Source: Streptomyces roseirectus (GTDB taxonomy: Bacteria > Actinomycetota > Actinomycetes > Streptomycetales > Streptomycetaceae). From it: a DNA stretch of 64,000 nucleotides. Each line of letters begins with the position of its first letter. The first letter of the stretch is position 1. This document shows, piece by piece, positions 17,320 through 26,263 of the stretch. Under the pieces are notes generated by a model, which worked only from the letters and a program-made list of their open reading frames with translations, did not search any database and had not been told where the DNA came from. The translations under genes and the position numbers were made by a program. Location: contig NZ_CP060828.1 in NCBI RefSeq assembly GCF_014489635.1, forward strand, positions 9,722,001-9,786,000, in the 5' to 3' direction.

Positions 17320-18579
17320 GTGGCACAGAGTCGCAACGGGGTGAGCCGGAGGGGCGTGCTGGCGGCGATGGGGGCGCTGCCCGTGCTCGCCGCCACCGCG
17401 GGCGAGGCCGTCGCCGCGACCGCCGTCATCGACCCGTCGGTGAGCAGGCAGGTCATCCGGGGGTTCGGCGGGATGAACCACACCGCGTGGATCGGCGATC
17501 TGACGCCGGCGCAGCGGGAGACGGCGTTCGGGGCGGGGGACGGGCAGCTCGGGTTCTCGGTGCTGCGGATCCCCGTCCCGGAGGACCGCGCCGCGTGGAG
17601 CCGCGACCTGGCGACGGCGCAACGCGCGTCCGCGCTCGGGGCCACGGTCATCGCCTCGCCGTGGAACCCGCCCGCCTCGATGACCGAGACGTTCGTACGG
17701 GGCACCCAGACCGACGCGCGGCGGCTGCGGCACGACATGTACGGGGCGTACGCGCGGCACCTGGACGACTTCACCGTCCACATGCGCGACAACGGCGTGA
17801 ACCTGTACGGGATCTCGGTGCAGAACGAACCGGACTACGCGCACGACTGGACGTGGTGGACGGCCGCCGAGCTGGTCCGCTTCCTGCGGGAGAACGCCGG
17901 CACGATCAGCACCAGGGTCATCGCGCCGGAGTCGTTCCAGTACCTGAAGAACATGTCGGACCCGATCCTGAACGACCCGGTGGCACTGGCCAACACGGAC
18001 ATCATCGGCGCCCACCTGTACGGCACCTCGCTCGGCAACTTCCCCTACCCCCTGTTCCGGCAGAAGGGCGCGGGCAAGGAGCTGTGGATGACGGAGGTCT
18101 ACCACCCGAACAGCTCGGACTCGGCGGACCTGTGGCCCCAGGCGCTGGACGTGGGGGAGCACATCCACCACGCGATGGTCGACGCCGAGTTCCAGGCGTA
18201 CGTCTGGTGGTACATCCGGCGCGGCTACGGACCCATGCGCGAGGACGGCCGGCTCAGCAAGCGCGGCGCGGCCATGGCCCACTTCGCGAGGTTCGTCCGC
18301 CCCGGCTACGTCCGGATCCAGGCGACGGCCAACCCGGTGGCGAACCTGTGGGTCTCCGCGTACCGGGGCGGCGGCTCCACGGTCGTCGTCGCCGTCAACA
18401 AGGGGACCGGCGCGGTGAGCCAGCAGTTCAGGCTGGTGAACAGCGCGCCGTCGGGCGTCTCGTCGTGGGTGACGGACGCGGGCCGCAACGTCGCGTCCCT
18501 CGGGACGGCCGGGGTGTCGAACGGGTCGTTCACGGCGACGCTGCCGGCGCGCAGCGCGATGACGTTCGTACTGCGCTGA
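17320..18579 (+). CDS. Secreted GH30 subfamily-8-type glucuronoxylan endo-1,4-beta-xylanase
   Basis: The 419-aa protein has a Tat-type signal (SRRGVLAAMG) and a GH30 barrel. The acid/base is E170 in QNEPDY and the nucleophile is E259 in LWMTEVYH. The loop WWYIRRGYGPMREDG resembles the one that binds the methylglucuronic acid side chain in XynC-type GH30 enzymes, so glucuronoxylan is the likely substrate. A small beta-sandwich closes the protein (VSAYRGGGSTVVVAVNKG). The GTG at 17320 follows a strong GGAGGAGGAG. A perfect CebR box just upstream indicates induction by cello-oligosaccharides rather than by xylose alone. Confidence 0.85.
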   Translation: MAQSRNGVSRRGVLAAMGALPVLAATAGEAVAATAVIDPSVSRQVIRGFGGMNHTAWIGDLTPAQRETAFGAGDGQLGFSVLRIPVPEDRAAWSRDLATAQRASALGATVIASPWNPPASMTETFVRGTQTDARRLRHDMYGAYARHLDDFTVHMRDNGVNLYGISVQNEPDYAHDWTWWTAAELVRFLRENAGTISTRVIAPESFQYLKNMSDPILNDPVALANTDIIGAHLYGTSLGNFPYPLFRQKGAGKELWMTEVYHPNSSDSADLWPQALDVGEHIHHAMVDAEFQAYVWWYIRRGYGPMREDGRLSKRGAAMAHFARFVRPGYVRIQATANPVANLWVSAYRGGGSTVVVAVNKGTGAVSQQFRLVNSAPSGVSSWVTDAGRNVASLGTAGVSNGSFTATLPARSAMTFVLR

Positions 18580-18770
18580 GTCCCCCGGCCCGCCCCGGAA
18601 TCGGCCACACCGTTTGGCCGAAGTGACAGTCTCAGCCGGACCCCGGGTCCCGGTAGCGTCACCCGTGCCAGTAGTGCACCATCCCCCCACTCAGGCCGCG
18701 AACCGGTGTGGAGGGCACCCGTCCCGACTCCGGTGACCTCCGCGCGTTCGCCGCCCATAGGAGGACCACG

Positions 18771-19907
18771 GTGAAACTTCGCACCAGGAACGCGGCGATC
18801 GTCGGCAGCCTCTGCCTCGTCGCCTCCCTCGCACTGACCACGGCGTCCGCCGACGCACAGGACGAACAGGCGGCGCAGGTCTCGCTGACCACCGTCGCCA
18901 CGGCCGCGAGCCCGATCGCCGGCGCGGCCGGCCCCGGCGGCACGCTCTGGATCGCCGAACGCGCCGGAAAAGTACGCGTACTGAAGGACGGCGTGCTCGG
19001 CGCGCCCGTCCTCGACATCTCCGACCAGACGACCACCGACGTCGAGCGCGGCCTGCTCGGCATCGCGTTCGACAAGCGCTTCGCGCACTTCTATGTCTCC
19101 TACACCAACCTTGAAGGCACCAGCACCATCGACGAGTACGCCGTCCGCAACGGCCAGATCAGGCCGAACACGCGGCGCACCGTCCTCACCCAGACCCAGC
19201 CCTTCGCCAACCACAACGGCGGCGACATCCACTTCGGCCCCGACGGCTACCTCTACATCGCCTTCGGTGACGGCGGGTCCGGTGGCGACCCCCAGGGCAA
19301 CGGCCAGAAACTCGACACGTTCCTCGGCAAGATCCTGCGCATCGACCCGCGCGGCGCCAGGCCGTACGCGGTCCCCCGGGACAACCCGTTCGTGCGCACG
19401 CCCGGCGCCAAAGGCGAGATCTGGGCGTACGGGCTGCGCAACCCCTGGCGGTTCTCCTTCGACTCCGCCAACGGCGACCTCCTCATCGGCGACGTCGGCC
19501 AGGACGCCTGGGAAGAGGTCGACTGGGCCCCGGCGCGCGACAAGGGCGGCGAGAACTACGGCTGGAACCAGATGGAGGGCAACCACCCCTACCTGGGCGG
19601 TACCGCGCCCGCCGACCACGTCCCGCCGGTTTACGAGTACGACCGCTCCGGCGCCGCCTGCTCCGTGACCGGCGGCTACGTCTACCGGGGCGAGGCCATC
19701 CCCGCTCTCAAGGGCAAGTACGTCTTCAGCGACGTCTGCGACAGCGGCCTCCAGGCCCTGACCATGAACAACGGCCAGGTGACCGGCGTCACCGACCTCG
19801 GCGCCGGCCTCGGCCGGGGCATCGCCTCCTTCGCCCAGGACGGCAAGGGCGAGCTGTACGTCCTCGACCTCCTGAACGGCGGCATCCTGCGCATCGACCC
19901 GGCGTGA
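18771..19907 (+). CDS. Secreted PQQ-dependent sugar dehydrogenase (glucose/sorbosone dehydrogenase family)
   Basis: The 378-aa product has a Sec signal ending near ASADA and the six-bladed propeller of the soluble aldose dehydrogenases. Family segments are ERGLLGIAFDKRF, NHNGGDIHFGPDGYLYIAFGDGG, GKILRIDP, YGLRNPWRFSFD and DVGQDAWEEVDW; the His in NHNGGDIHF belongs to the usual active site. It oxidises sugars outside the cell if PQQ is available. The GTG at 18771 follows AGGAGGA at good spacing. A strong hairpin follows the stop. Confidence 0.85.
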   Translation: MKLRTRNAAIVGSLCLVASLALTTASADAQDEQAAQVSLTTVATAASPIAGAAGPGGTLWIAERAGKVRVLKDGVLGAPVLDISDQTTTDVERGLLGIAFDKRFAHFYVSYTNLEGTSTIDEYAVRNGQIRPNTRRTVLTQTQPFANHNGGDIHFGPDGYLYIAFGDGGSGGDPQGNGQKLDTFLGKILRIDPRGARPYAVPRDNPFVRTPGAKGEIWAYGLRNPWRFSFDSANGDLLIGDVGQDAWEEVDWAPARDKGGENYGWNQMEGNHPYLGGTAPADHVPPVYEYDRSGAACSVTGGYVYRGEAIPALKGKYVFSDVCDSGLQALTMNNGQVTGVTDLGAGLGRGIASFAQDGKGELYVLDLLNGGILRIDPA

Positions 19908-19927
19908 GGCAACCACGCCGAGTCTGA

Positions 19928-19967
19928 CCGACGGGCACCGGGGCGGGGGCCGCCCGGTGCCCGTCGG
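19928..19967 (+). terminator. Hairpin terminator after the sugar dehydrogenase gene
   Basis: Perfect 15-bp GC-rich arms (19928-19942 and 19953-19967) flank a 10-base loop, 20 bases after the stop. There is no U tract, as is usual in Streptomyces. Confidence 0.8.
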
Positions 19968-20181
19968 CATGGGTGCCGGCCATTGATTTCCCTGGTCAGG
20001 AGGGGGTGCCGATCAATTCGGGGCTGATCAAAGTGGTCCCTGCCCGGCCGGTTCCGCAGGAGGCGGACGGGTGATCAGGGCCTCCGGCGGTGCCCATCCC
20101 CACCGTCGCCGGGGGCCCTGGAGACCACTTGCACGCGGCCCGCGGACCTCCGCCGGCCACCTTCCCCAGGGAGCTGTATTC

Positions 20182-20823
20182 ATGGACCGCGCACAGACCA
20201 AGCGCGCCGGACGTCGTCTCGGCCGGGCCGCCGGGGCGGTCGCGGCGCTCGCGTTCGGGGCGTCGCTGCTCGGCGCTCCGAACGCCGTGGCCGAGGACAC
20301 GCCCAGCACCAGGCAGCTGCTCGACGCGTGCAGCTGGGCCGACCTCTGCGAGTTCCACCCGCAGAGCTACTGGACGTACGCGGGCCCCGCCCACCAGGTC
20401 GGCAGCACGGCCTTCAACTGCGGCAGCCAGACCAACCAGCACCGCATCGACTGGTCCGACACGACCGGCACCACCAACTCGGTCGGCGTCTCGGTCAGCG
20501 GCGGCGTGAAGTTCTTCGAGGTCTTCGAGGCCGAGATCCAGGCCACCTACGGCCACACCTGGCAGGCGTCGCACACCGAGAGCCAGGGCGAGACCGTCAA
20601 CATCCCGCCGGGCTCCAAGGGCTGGGTCGAGCGCGGCACGCCCAAGCAGCAGGCCACCGGCTGGTACGAGATCCACTTCCGGACCCGCTACTACGGCCAC
20701 TACATCTGGTACGTCCACGACTACAAGTCGTCCGGTTACTACGGCGGCGACGCCAAGCTGGGCTACGTCAACCACAAGGACGCCCGGATGAGCCAGACCG
20801 AGCGCAACCAGCACTGCCGCTGA
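20182..20823 (+). CDS. Secreted beta-rich protein resembling ETX/MTX2 (aerolysin-type) pore-forming proteins
   Basis: The 213-aa product has a Sec signal ending at about AVA-ED. The mature part shows the layout of short aerolysin-type proteins: a Ser/Thr/Val alternating stretch (TNSVGVSVSGGVKFFEVFEA), a Gly-Thr-Trp strand (ATYGHTWQASHTES), then VNIPPGSKGWV, which resembles the PPG turn of ETX/MTX2 proteins, and a Tyr-rich end. A pair of cysteines near the N-terminus could form a disulfide. The family call is by pattern only. The ATG at 20182 follows AGGGAG. It heads a same-strand group with a lipoprotein and a small secreted protein, so a toxin or cell-surface role is possible. Confidence 0.45.
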   Translation: MDRAQTKRAGRRLGRAAGAVAALAFGASLLGAPNAVAEDTPSTRQLLDACSWADLCEFHPQSYWTYAGPAHQVGSTAFNCGSQTNQHRIDWSDTTGTTNSVGVSVSGGVKFFEVFEAEIQATYGHTWQASHTESQGETVNIPPGSKGWVERGTPKQQATGWYEIHFRTRYYGHYIWYVHDYKSSGYYGGDAKLGYVNHKDARMSQTERNQHCR

Positions 20824-20845
20824 CCCGGTCCCGGTGCCGGCACCC

Positions 20846-20875
20846 GGCCCCGCGCGCGCGGCGGCGCGCGGGGCC
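20846..20875 (+). terminator. GC hairpin between the secreted protein and the lipoprotein gene
   Basis: Perfect 12-bp arms (20846-20857 and 20864-20875) with a 6-base loop lie 22 bases after the stop. It may end or attenuate transcription before the lipoprotein gene. Confidence 0.65.
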
Positions 20876-20947
20876 GCGTGCCCCATCCCCCCTGCCCTCG
20901 CGGCTTCTCCGTACAGAACATCCGACAGAACAGAAGTGACCCGACCG

Positions 20948-21817
20948 ATGACCCGACGCCCGCTGCGCACGGCCGCCCTCGCCCTCTGCTCGCTCCTGCT
21001 CGCCGGCTGCGGCGGCACGGCGGCGACCGGCACCACGGTGTCGTCGGGCGACCACCAGGGCCCGCTGGTGATCGGCAGCGACAACGCGCCGGAGAGCCGG
21101 ATCGTGGCCGCGCTCTACGAGGCGACCCTGACCGGGGCCGGTGAGCCGGTCCAGACGGCCCTCACCCCCTACGCGACCCCCGCCGACAGCGCGCGTGCCG
21201 TCGTGCGGGGCGAGATCAGCCTCGCCCCCGCCTACGAGACCGCCCTGCTGCGGGCCATGCCCGGCGGCGGCACCCGGCCCGGCGACATGGCGGCGACGCT
21301 CAGCATGGCCCTGCCGCCCGGCGTCGTCGCGCTGCGCCCGGCCCGCGCCGAGCGCGGCGTGGTCCTGGCCGTCACCGAGGAGCTGGCCCACCGCCACGCC
21401 CTGCGCGGCCTGCCCGACCTGCGGCGCGCGGGCGCCCGTCTCACCCTGGGCGGCCCGGCGGCCGGTGACCCGGACGCCCCCTCGCCGGCCGCGCTGGCGA
21501 AGGCGTACGGCGTCACCTTCACGACGGCACCGAAGGCCGGCACCCCCGACGTCCTGGTCCTGCGCGGCACGGACCCCGTGATCGCCCGCCGGGGCCTGGT
21601 GGTGCTGGCCGACCCCGCGGCCGTCGTCCCGCCCGAACACGTCCTCCCGCTCGCCGACGCGGCGGGCGCGGGCCGGACCGCCAGGGACGCGCTCGGCCGG
21701 CTCGGTGCCCGGCTGACCACGACCGAGCTGGCCGCGCTCACGGCCCGCGTCGAGGCGGGCCAGTCACCCGCCGAGGCGGCCGCGGCATGGCTGCGGTCCC
21801 ACGGACTCACCACCTGA
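20948..21817 (+). CDS. Orphan OpuAC-like substrate-binding lipoprotein
   Basis: The 289-aa product has a lipoprotein signal with lipobox LAGC at residues 20-23. The mature part starts PLVIGSDNAPESRIVAALYEATL, the usual opening of glycine betaine/choline-type (OpuAC) binding proteins. It is shorter and Ala/Arg-richer than most, and the aromatic-box residues usual for quaternary amines are not obvious. No permease or ATPase gene is nearby, so it may be a binding or scaffold lipoprotein rather than part of an importer. The ATG at 20948 is set by the signal peptide; the ribosome-binding site is weak. Confidence 0.65.
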   Translation: MTRRPLRTAALALCSLLLAGCGGTAATGTTVSSGDHQGPLVIGSDNAPESRIVAALYEATLTGAGEPVQTALTPYATPADSARAVVRGEISLAPAYETALLRAMPGGGTRPGDMAATLSMALPPGVVALRPARAERGVVLAVTEELAHRHALRGLPDLRRAGARLTLGGPAAGDPDAPSPAALAKAYGVTFTTAPKAGTPDVLVLRGTDPVIARRGLVVLADPAAVVPPEHVLPLADAAGAGRTARDALGRLGARLTTTELAALTARVEAGQSPAEAAAAWLRSHGLTT

Positions 21818-21857
21818 GTTCCACCTACTTCAACACCAGCAGAAAGCAACCGTCCCC

Positions 21858-22220
21858 ATGCGTACTCTCCTCAACAAGGTCACCGTGCCCGCGCTCGCGC
21901 TGGGCGCCCTGTGCGTCGGACTGGCGCTGCCCGGCACCGCCAGCGCCGACCAGGTCGACAGCGCGCAGCTCAAGGTCTGCAACAACAACTCGCGCCCGCT
22001 GAGATTCTTCCTCGTCGGCTACAACCAGTTCCACGACTGGACCGGCTCCCGCTTCTGGGACGTCCCGGCGAACGGCTGCACCACGGCCTGGGACTACTGG
22101 TGGCAGACGGACCGCTCGGTCGAGTTCCACTACGAGCGCTCCAACATCGGCTGGCACACGAAGTTCGTCTACATCCCCCGCCAGCGCGACGGCGGCACCT
22201 CGACGTACTCGATCAACTGA
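21858..22220 (+). CDS. Small secreted protein of unknown function
   Basis: This 120-aa protein has a clear Sec signal with cleavage near TASA-DQ and about 90 mature residues. It has two cysteines (KVCNNNS and NGCTT), which could form a disulfide, and is rich in Trp, Phe and Tyr (GYNQFHDWTGSRFW, WDYWWQTD). It is probably a small beta-sandwich. No family is recognised. It follows the lipoprotein gene by 40 bases on the same strand, so the two may be co-transcribed. Confidence 0.6.
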   Translation: MRTLLNKVTVPALALGALCVGLALPGTASADQVDSAQLKVCNNNSRPLRFFLVGYNQFHDWTGSRFWDVPANGCTTAWDYWWQTDRSVEFHYERSNIGWHTKFVYIPRQRDGGTSTYSIN

Positions 22221-22356
22221 CGGCCGGAGCGCCTTTGCCGACGGTTTGCCCACCTGTCACCTACCGGACATCCACACCCTTCACCGTCTGTGAAGAGGTC
22301 GCGCGCCATCCGGTCAAGAGCCTCACTCCCGTAAGGCTCGGACGTAGGCAGGACAC

Positions 22357-25300
22357 GTGGCAGGCCGTCCAGAACTCCCCGTGGACCCCGAGGCCGGTCC
22401 CGTCCAGCGGCTCGCCCACACCCTGCGTGAACTGCGGCGGGCCGCCGGCGGACCGGCCTACCGGGCCATGGCGAAGACCGCGGGCTTCGCCGCGACGACC
22501 CTCTCCCAGGCGGCGGCCGGCGAACGCCTGCCTTCCTGGCCGGTCGTCGAGGGCTACGCCCGCGCCTGCGGAGCCGACCCCGCGCCCCTGGAACCCCTGT
22601 GGAAAGCGGCGCAGGAACGGGTCAGCCACGCCGTGCGCGAACCCGACGAGGACGAGCGCTCCCCGTACCGGGGACTGACCCGCTACGAGACCGACGACCG
22701 GGACCTGTTCTTCGGCCGGGACCGGGCAGTCGGCGAACTCAAACGCCTCGTGTGCGAACAGCGCCTCGCCGTCCTCTTCGGCGCCTCCGGCAGCGGCAAG
22801 TCCTCCCTGCTGCGCGCCGGCCTCATCCCCCACCTGCGCGAGGAGGCCGCCGCGTACGGCAGGCCCGCCGTCCTGCGCGTCCTCACCCCGGGACCCAGAC
22901 CGGCCACCACCTACGGCCACCTCCTCACCCCCGCCGACGACGAACCGGAGAGCTGGGTCGTCGTCGACCAGTTCGAGGAAGTCTTCACCCTGTGCCGGGA
23001 CACGGAGGAACGCACCCGGTTCATCGACCTGCTGCTCGCCGCCCGCGACCCGGACACCCGGCTGCGCGTCCTGATCGCCGTCCGCGCCGACTTCTACGCC
23101 CGCTGCGGCGAACACCGCCGCCTGGCCGACGAACTGTGCGGCGCCGGCCTGATGCTCGGCCCCCTGACGGCGGACGAACTGCGCGAGGTGATCGTCGGAC
23201 CCGCGCGGCAGGCCGGACTGCTCGTCGAGCGAGAACTCACCGCACGCCTCGTCGAGGAGGTGAGCGGACGGCCCGAAGCGCTGCCCATGCTCTCCCACGC
23301 CCTCCTGGAGACCTGGCGCCGAAGACGCGGCCGCGCCCTGACCCTCGCCGCCTACGAGGCGGCCGGCGGAGTGCGCGGCGCCATCGCCGAGACCGCCGAG
23401 GAGCTGTACCGCGGCCTCACCCCCGCCCAGGCCCGCATCGCCCGGCACCTGCTGCTGCGCATGGTCGAACCCGGCCTCGGCGCCACCCCCGACACCCGCC
23501 GCCCGCTGCCGTGCGCCGAACTCGCCGAGCACACCAACCCGGACGTCCCGGTCGTCGTCGACCGGCTCACCCGCGCCCGGCTGCTCACCGCCGACCAGGA
23601 CGGCGTCCAGCTCGCCCACGAGGCCCTGATCACCGGCTGGCCCCGGCTCACCGGCTGGGTCGAGGAGGACCGCGACCGGCTGCGCCACCGCTCCCGGCTC
23701 ACCGAGGTCGCCCGCGCCTGGCACGAGCACGGCCGCGACCCCGGCGCCCTCTACCGGGGCACCGCGCTGGCCCGCGCCGAGGAACTGTTCCCCGACCACG
23801 ACCTGCTGACCCGCACGGAACAGGCGTTCCTCACCGCCGCCCTCGACGCCCGCGACACCGAACGGCACTCCGCCGCCCGCGCCGCCCGCCGCCACCGACG
23901 ACTCCTCACCACCCTGGCCGCCGTCCTCGCGACCGCCCTGGCCGTGGCGACCGTCGCCTGGTCCCAGCACCGCTCCGACGAGCGGCAGCGCGCCGCCATC
24001 GCCGCCCGCCGCGTGGCCGCCGTCGCCGACGCGCTGCGCACCACCGACCCCCGCTCCGCGCTCCTGCTCGGCGTCGCCGCCTGGCGCATCGCCCCGCTCC
24101 CCGAGACCCGCCGCGCCCTGCTCGGCTCGCTCGCCCAGCCCGAGGCGGACGCCTTCACCGACCCCGCCCCCGGCACCACCCCGCGCCGCTTCCTCCTCGA
24201 CTCCGGCCGCACCCTGCTCAGCGTCACCGGCGGCCACTGGACGGCCTGGGACGTCGCCACCCACACCAGGACCAGGGGCGGCGCACTGCCCGACGGCGAG
24301 GCACTGGACGCCGGCACCGACGGCCGCGTCATCGCCGTCTCCCGACCCGAGGGCATCCGGCTGTGGGACACCCGCGCGGGCCGCTGGACGGGCGGCCCGG
24401 CACCCCTGCCGCTGTGGACGATCATCCGGCTCGGCCACGACGACGCGCTGGTCAGGGACACCGAGGACGGCCGGGTCCGGCTGCGCGCCGTCGGCGACGG
24501 GCGCGTCCTGTTCGAGATCCCCTCGCCCGGCGCCGCCGACCCCGTCCTCAGCACCGACGACCGCACGGCGGCGGTCTGCCCCGCCCATGGCGCCCCCCAG
24601 GTCTGGGACACCGCCGCCCGCCGCAGGCTCCCCGGCGCCTGGGAGCACGCCGCCGGCCTGTGCGACCCCGCCCCCGACGGGGACACGCCCACCACCGTGC
24701 ACCTGGACCACGGCCGCCTCCTCGTCCTGACCGCCGACACCGTCCACGTCTGGGACGTCCGCACCGGCAAGGCCCTCGCCACCGTGAGCGACAGCGGCGT
24801 CTCCTACGCGTCCCTCAGCGCCGACGGCGCCTTCCTCGTGACCACCGACCCCGGCGAACTGCGCGTGTGGCGGCTGTCCGACCCCGACGCGCCGGTACTG
24901 CGTCACGGCCTCGACAACCAGAACCCCTACGACGGCCCCGCCTGGGACCCCGGCCGCCCTGCCCTGCGCTACCTGGAGGGCGGCACCGTCCACACCCTGG
25001 ACGTCGCCGCGGCCGTCACCCCCGCCTGGCGGACCACTCCGCCCGACCAGGTCCTGCTGAGCCCCGACGGCACCACTGTCGCCACCGCCGAACGCACCGG
25101 CGGCCACTACACGTTCCGCCTCGCCTCCACCCGCGGCGGCGCCGCCCGTACCCTCCCCGCCCCACCGCTCCCGGTCGCCGCCGACCCCGCGGACATCGCG
25201 CCCCTGATGGCGTTCGACCCGCACGGCACGGCCTTCGCCTACGGGTTCTCCGCACATGGCCTGCCCACCACCGGCCAGCACCTCACCGTGTGGGACACCC

Positions 25301-26070
25301 GCCGCAGCCGCGTCCTGCACACCCTCGACCTCGCGCCCACCCCCGCCGAACCCATCGTCACTCTCGCCCTGGGCCCCGCGGGCCGCACCCTCCACCTCGT
25401 CCGCATCCAGCCCCCCGGCAACCTCGGGGCCGAGACCTGGGACACGGCAGGCAACCGCCGCACCCGCGCCGTCCCCGGCCTCGCCGGACCGGTCCTGGCC
25501 GTCAGCCCCGACGGCCGGCTCCTCGTCGGCGACAACGAGGTGACCCTCCTGCCCGCCGGCCCCCCGACCGACCGCGACCTCGTCCTCGGCGAGGAGATCA
25601 GCGCCCTCGCCTTCGGCGCCGACGGCACACAGCTCGCCGCGGGCGCCGCCACCGGCCGCGTCGCCCTGTGGGACGGACAGCTGTGGCAACGCGCAGGCAT
25701 CCTGCGCAACGCCTTCCCGCCGTCGCTCGGCGGCACCCCGGAATCCGTCAGCGCGCTCGCCCTCAGCCCCGACGGCACCACCCTCGCCGTCGGCGGCAGC
25801 ACCGGCACCCTCCAGCTCTGGGACACCCGCACCCAGCAGCCCCTCGGCTCCCCCCTCACCACCCCCGGCGACGCCGTGCGGACCCTCGCCTTCAGCCGCG
25901 ACGGCGCCACCCTGTACGCGGGCAGCACACACGTCCCCGTCCAGCGCTACACCGTCGACCCGGACCGGGCGGTCCACGAGGTCTGCGCACGGGCCGGCGG
26001 TACCGGACTGACCCCGGAGCGCTGGCGGGCGTACATCCCCGACGCCCCCTACCGGAGCCTGTGCGACTGA
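22357..26070 (+). CDS. HTH-nSTAND1-WD40 repeat NTPase
   Basis: The 1237-aa protein has three parts. Residues about 10-90 form a helix-turn-helix-like domain (YRAMAKTAGFAATTLSQAAAGERLP). Residues about 105-520 form a STAND-type NTPase with Walker A GASGSGKSSLLRAG at 142-155 and Walker B WVVVDQFEEVF. A hydrophobic stretch (LLTTLAAVLATALAVATVAW) lies at about 520-545. The remaining ~680 residues carry WD40-like repeats with LWD/VWD ends, for example QVWDTAARR and LQLWDTRTQ. Such proteins are thought to be switch-like sensors in development or in anti-phage and other biological conflicts; the role here is unknown. The GTG at 22357 is the first plausible start. Confidence 0.8.
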   Translation: MAGRPELPVDPEAGPVQRLAHTLRELRRAAGGPAYRAMAKTAGFAATTLSQAAAGERLPSWPVVEGYARACGADPAPLEPLWKAAQERVSHAVREPDEDERSPYRGLTRYETDDRDLFFGRDRAVGELKRLVCEQRLAVLFGASGSGKSSLLRAGLIPHLREEAAAYGRPAVLRVLTPGPRPATTYGHLLTPADDEPESWVVVDQFEEVFTLCRDTEERTRFIDLLLAARDPDTRLRVLIAVRADFYARCGEHRRLADELCGAGLMLGPLTADELREVIVGPARQAGLLVERELTARLVEEVSGRPEALPMLSHALLETWRRRRGRALTLAAYEAAGGVRGAIAETAEELYRGLTPAQARIARHLLLRMVEPGLGATPDTRRPLPCAELAEHTNPDVPVVVDRLTRARLLTADQDGVQLAHEALITGWPRLTGWVEEDRDRLRHRSRLTEVARAWHEHGRDPGALYRGTALARAEELFPDHDLLTRTEQAFLTAALDARDTERHSAARAARRHRRLLTTLAAVLATALAVATVAWSQHRSDERQRAAIAARRVAAVADALRTTDPRSALLLGVAAWRIAPLPETRRALLGSLAQPEADAFTDPAPGTTPRRFLLDSGRTLLSVTGGHWTAWDVATHTRTRGGALPDGEALDAGTDGRVIAVSRPEGIRLWDTRAGRWTGGPAPLPLWTIIRLGHDDALVRDTEDGRVRLRAVGDGRVLFEIPSPGAADPVLSTDDRTAAVCPAHGAPQVWDTAARRRLPGAWEHAAGLCDPAPDGDTPTTVHLDHGRLLVLTADTVHVWDVRTGKALATVSDSGVSYASLSADGAFLVTTDPGELRVWRLSDPDAPVLRHGLDNQNPYDGPAWDPGRPALRYLEGGTVHTLDVAAAVTPAWRTTPPDQVLLSPDGTTVATAERTGGHYTFRLASTRGGAARTLPAPPLPVAADPADIAPLMAFDPHGTAFAYGFSAHGLPTTGQHLTVWDTRRSRVLHTLDLAPTPAEPIVTLALGPAGRTLHLVRIQPPGNLGAETWDTAGNRRTRAVPGLAGPVLAVSPDGRLLVGDNEVTLLPAGPPTDRDLVLGEEISALAFGADGTQLAAGAATGRVALWDGQLWQRAGILRNAFPPSLGGTPESVSALALSPDGTTLAVGGSTGTLQLWDTRTQQPLGSPLTTPGDAVRTLAFSRDGATLYAGSTHVPVQRYTVDPDRAVHEVCARAGGTGLTPERWRAYIPDAPYRSLCD

Positions 26071-26091
26071 ACCGCGTTTTGCGAAGGGTTT

Positions 26092-26126
26092 AATTCCGGT
26101 AAGCGGCCTCTCCACGCCCCGGAATT
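26092..26126. promoter_or_regulatory. Inverted repeat in the promoter region of the RiPP-like operon
   Basis: AATTCCGG (26092-26099) and CCGGAATT (26119-26126) are exact inverted copies 27 bp apart centre to centre, in the 193-bp gap before the MFS gene. The surrounding sequence is AT-rich for this replicon, consistent with a promoter. No regulator gene is adjacent. No other gene is seen in 26071-26263. Confidence 0.45.
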
Positions 26127-26263
26127 TCCCCGAAGATTCTTTTATCGCCGATCAAGAGGGGACCAGCTCCCACGCAATGGAGATCACCTTCCGGCCTGCC
26201 CACAGTATTGCGGAGCGCCGGGCGGGTCGCTACGCTGAGCGCTCCCCGTGGGGAGGGTCCGCT

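Noticed and set aside
22261..26115. A very long open frame (about 1280 codons) on the minus strand opposite the nSTAND-WD40 gene
   Set aside because: It is a GC-skew shadow: it is Gly/Gly-Val rich with no domain, while the plus frame has Walker motifs and WD40 repeats.
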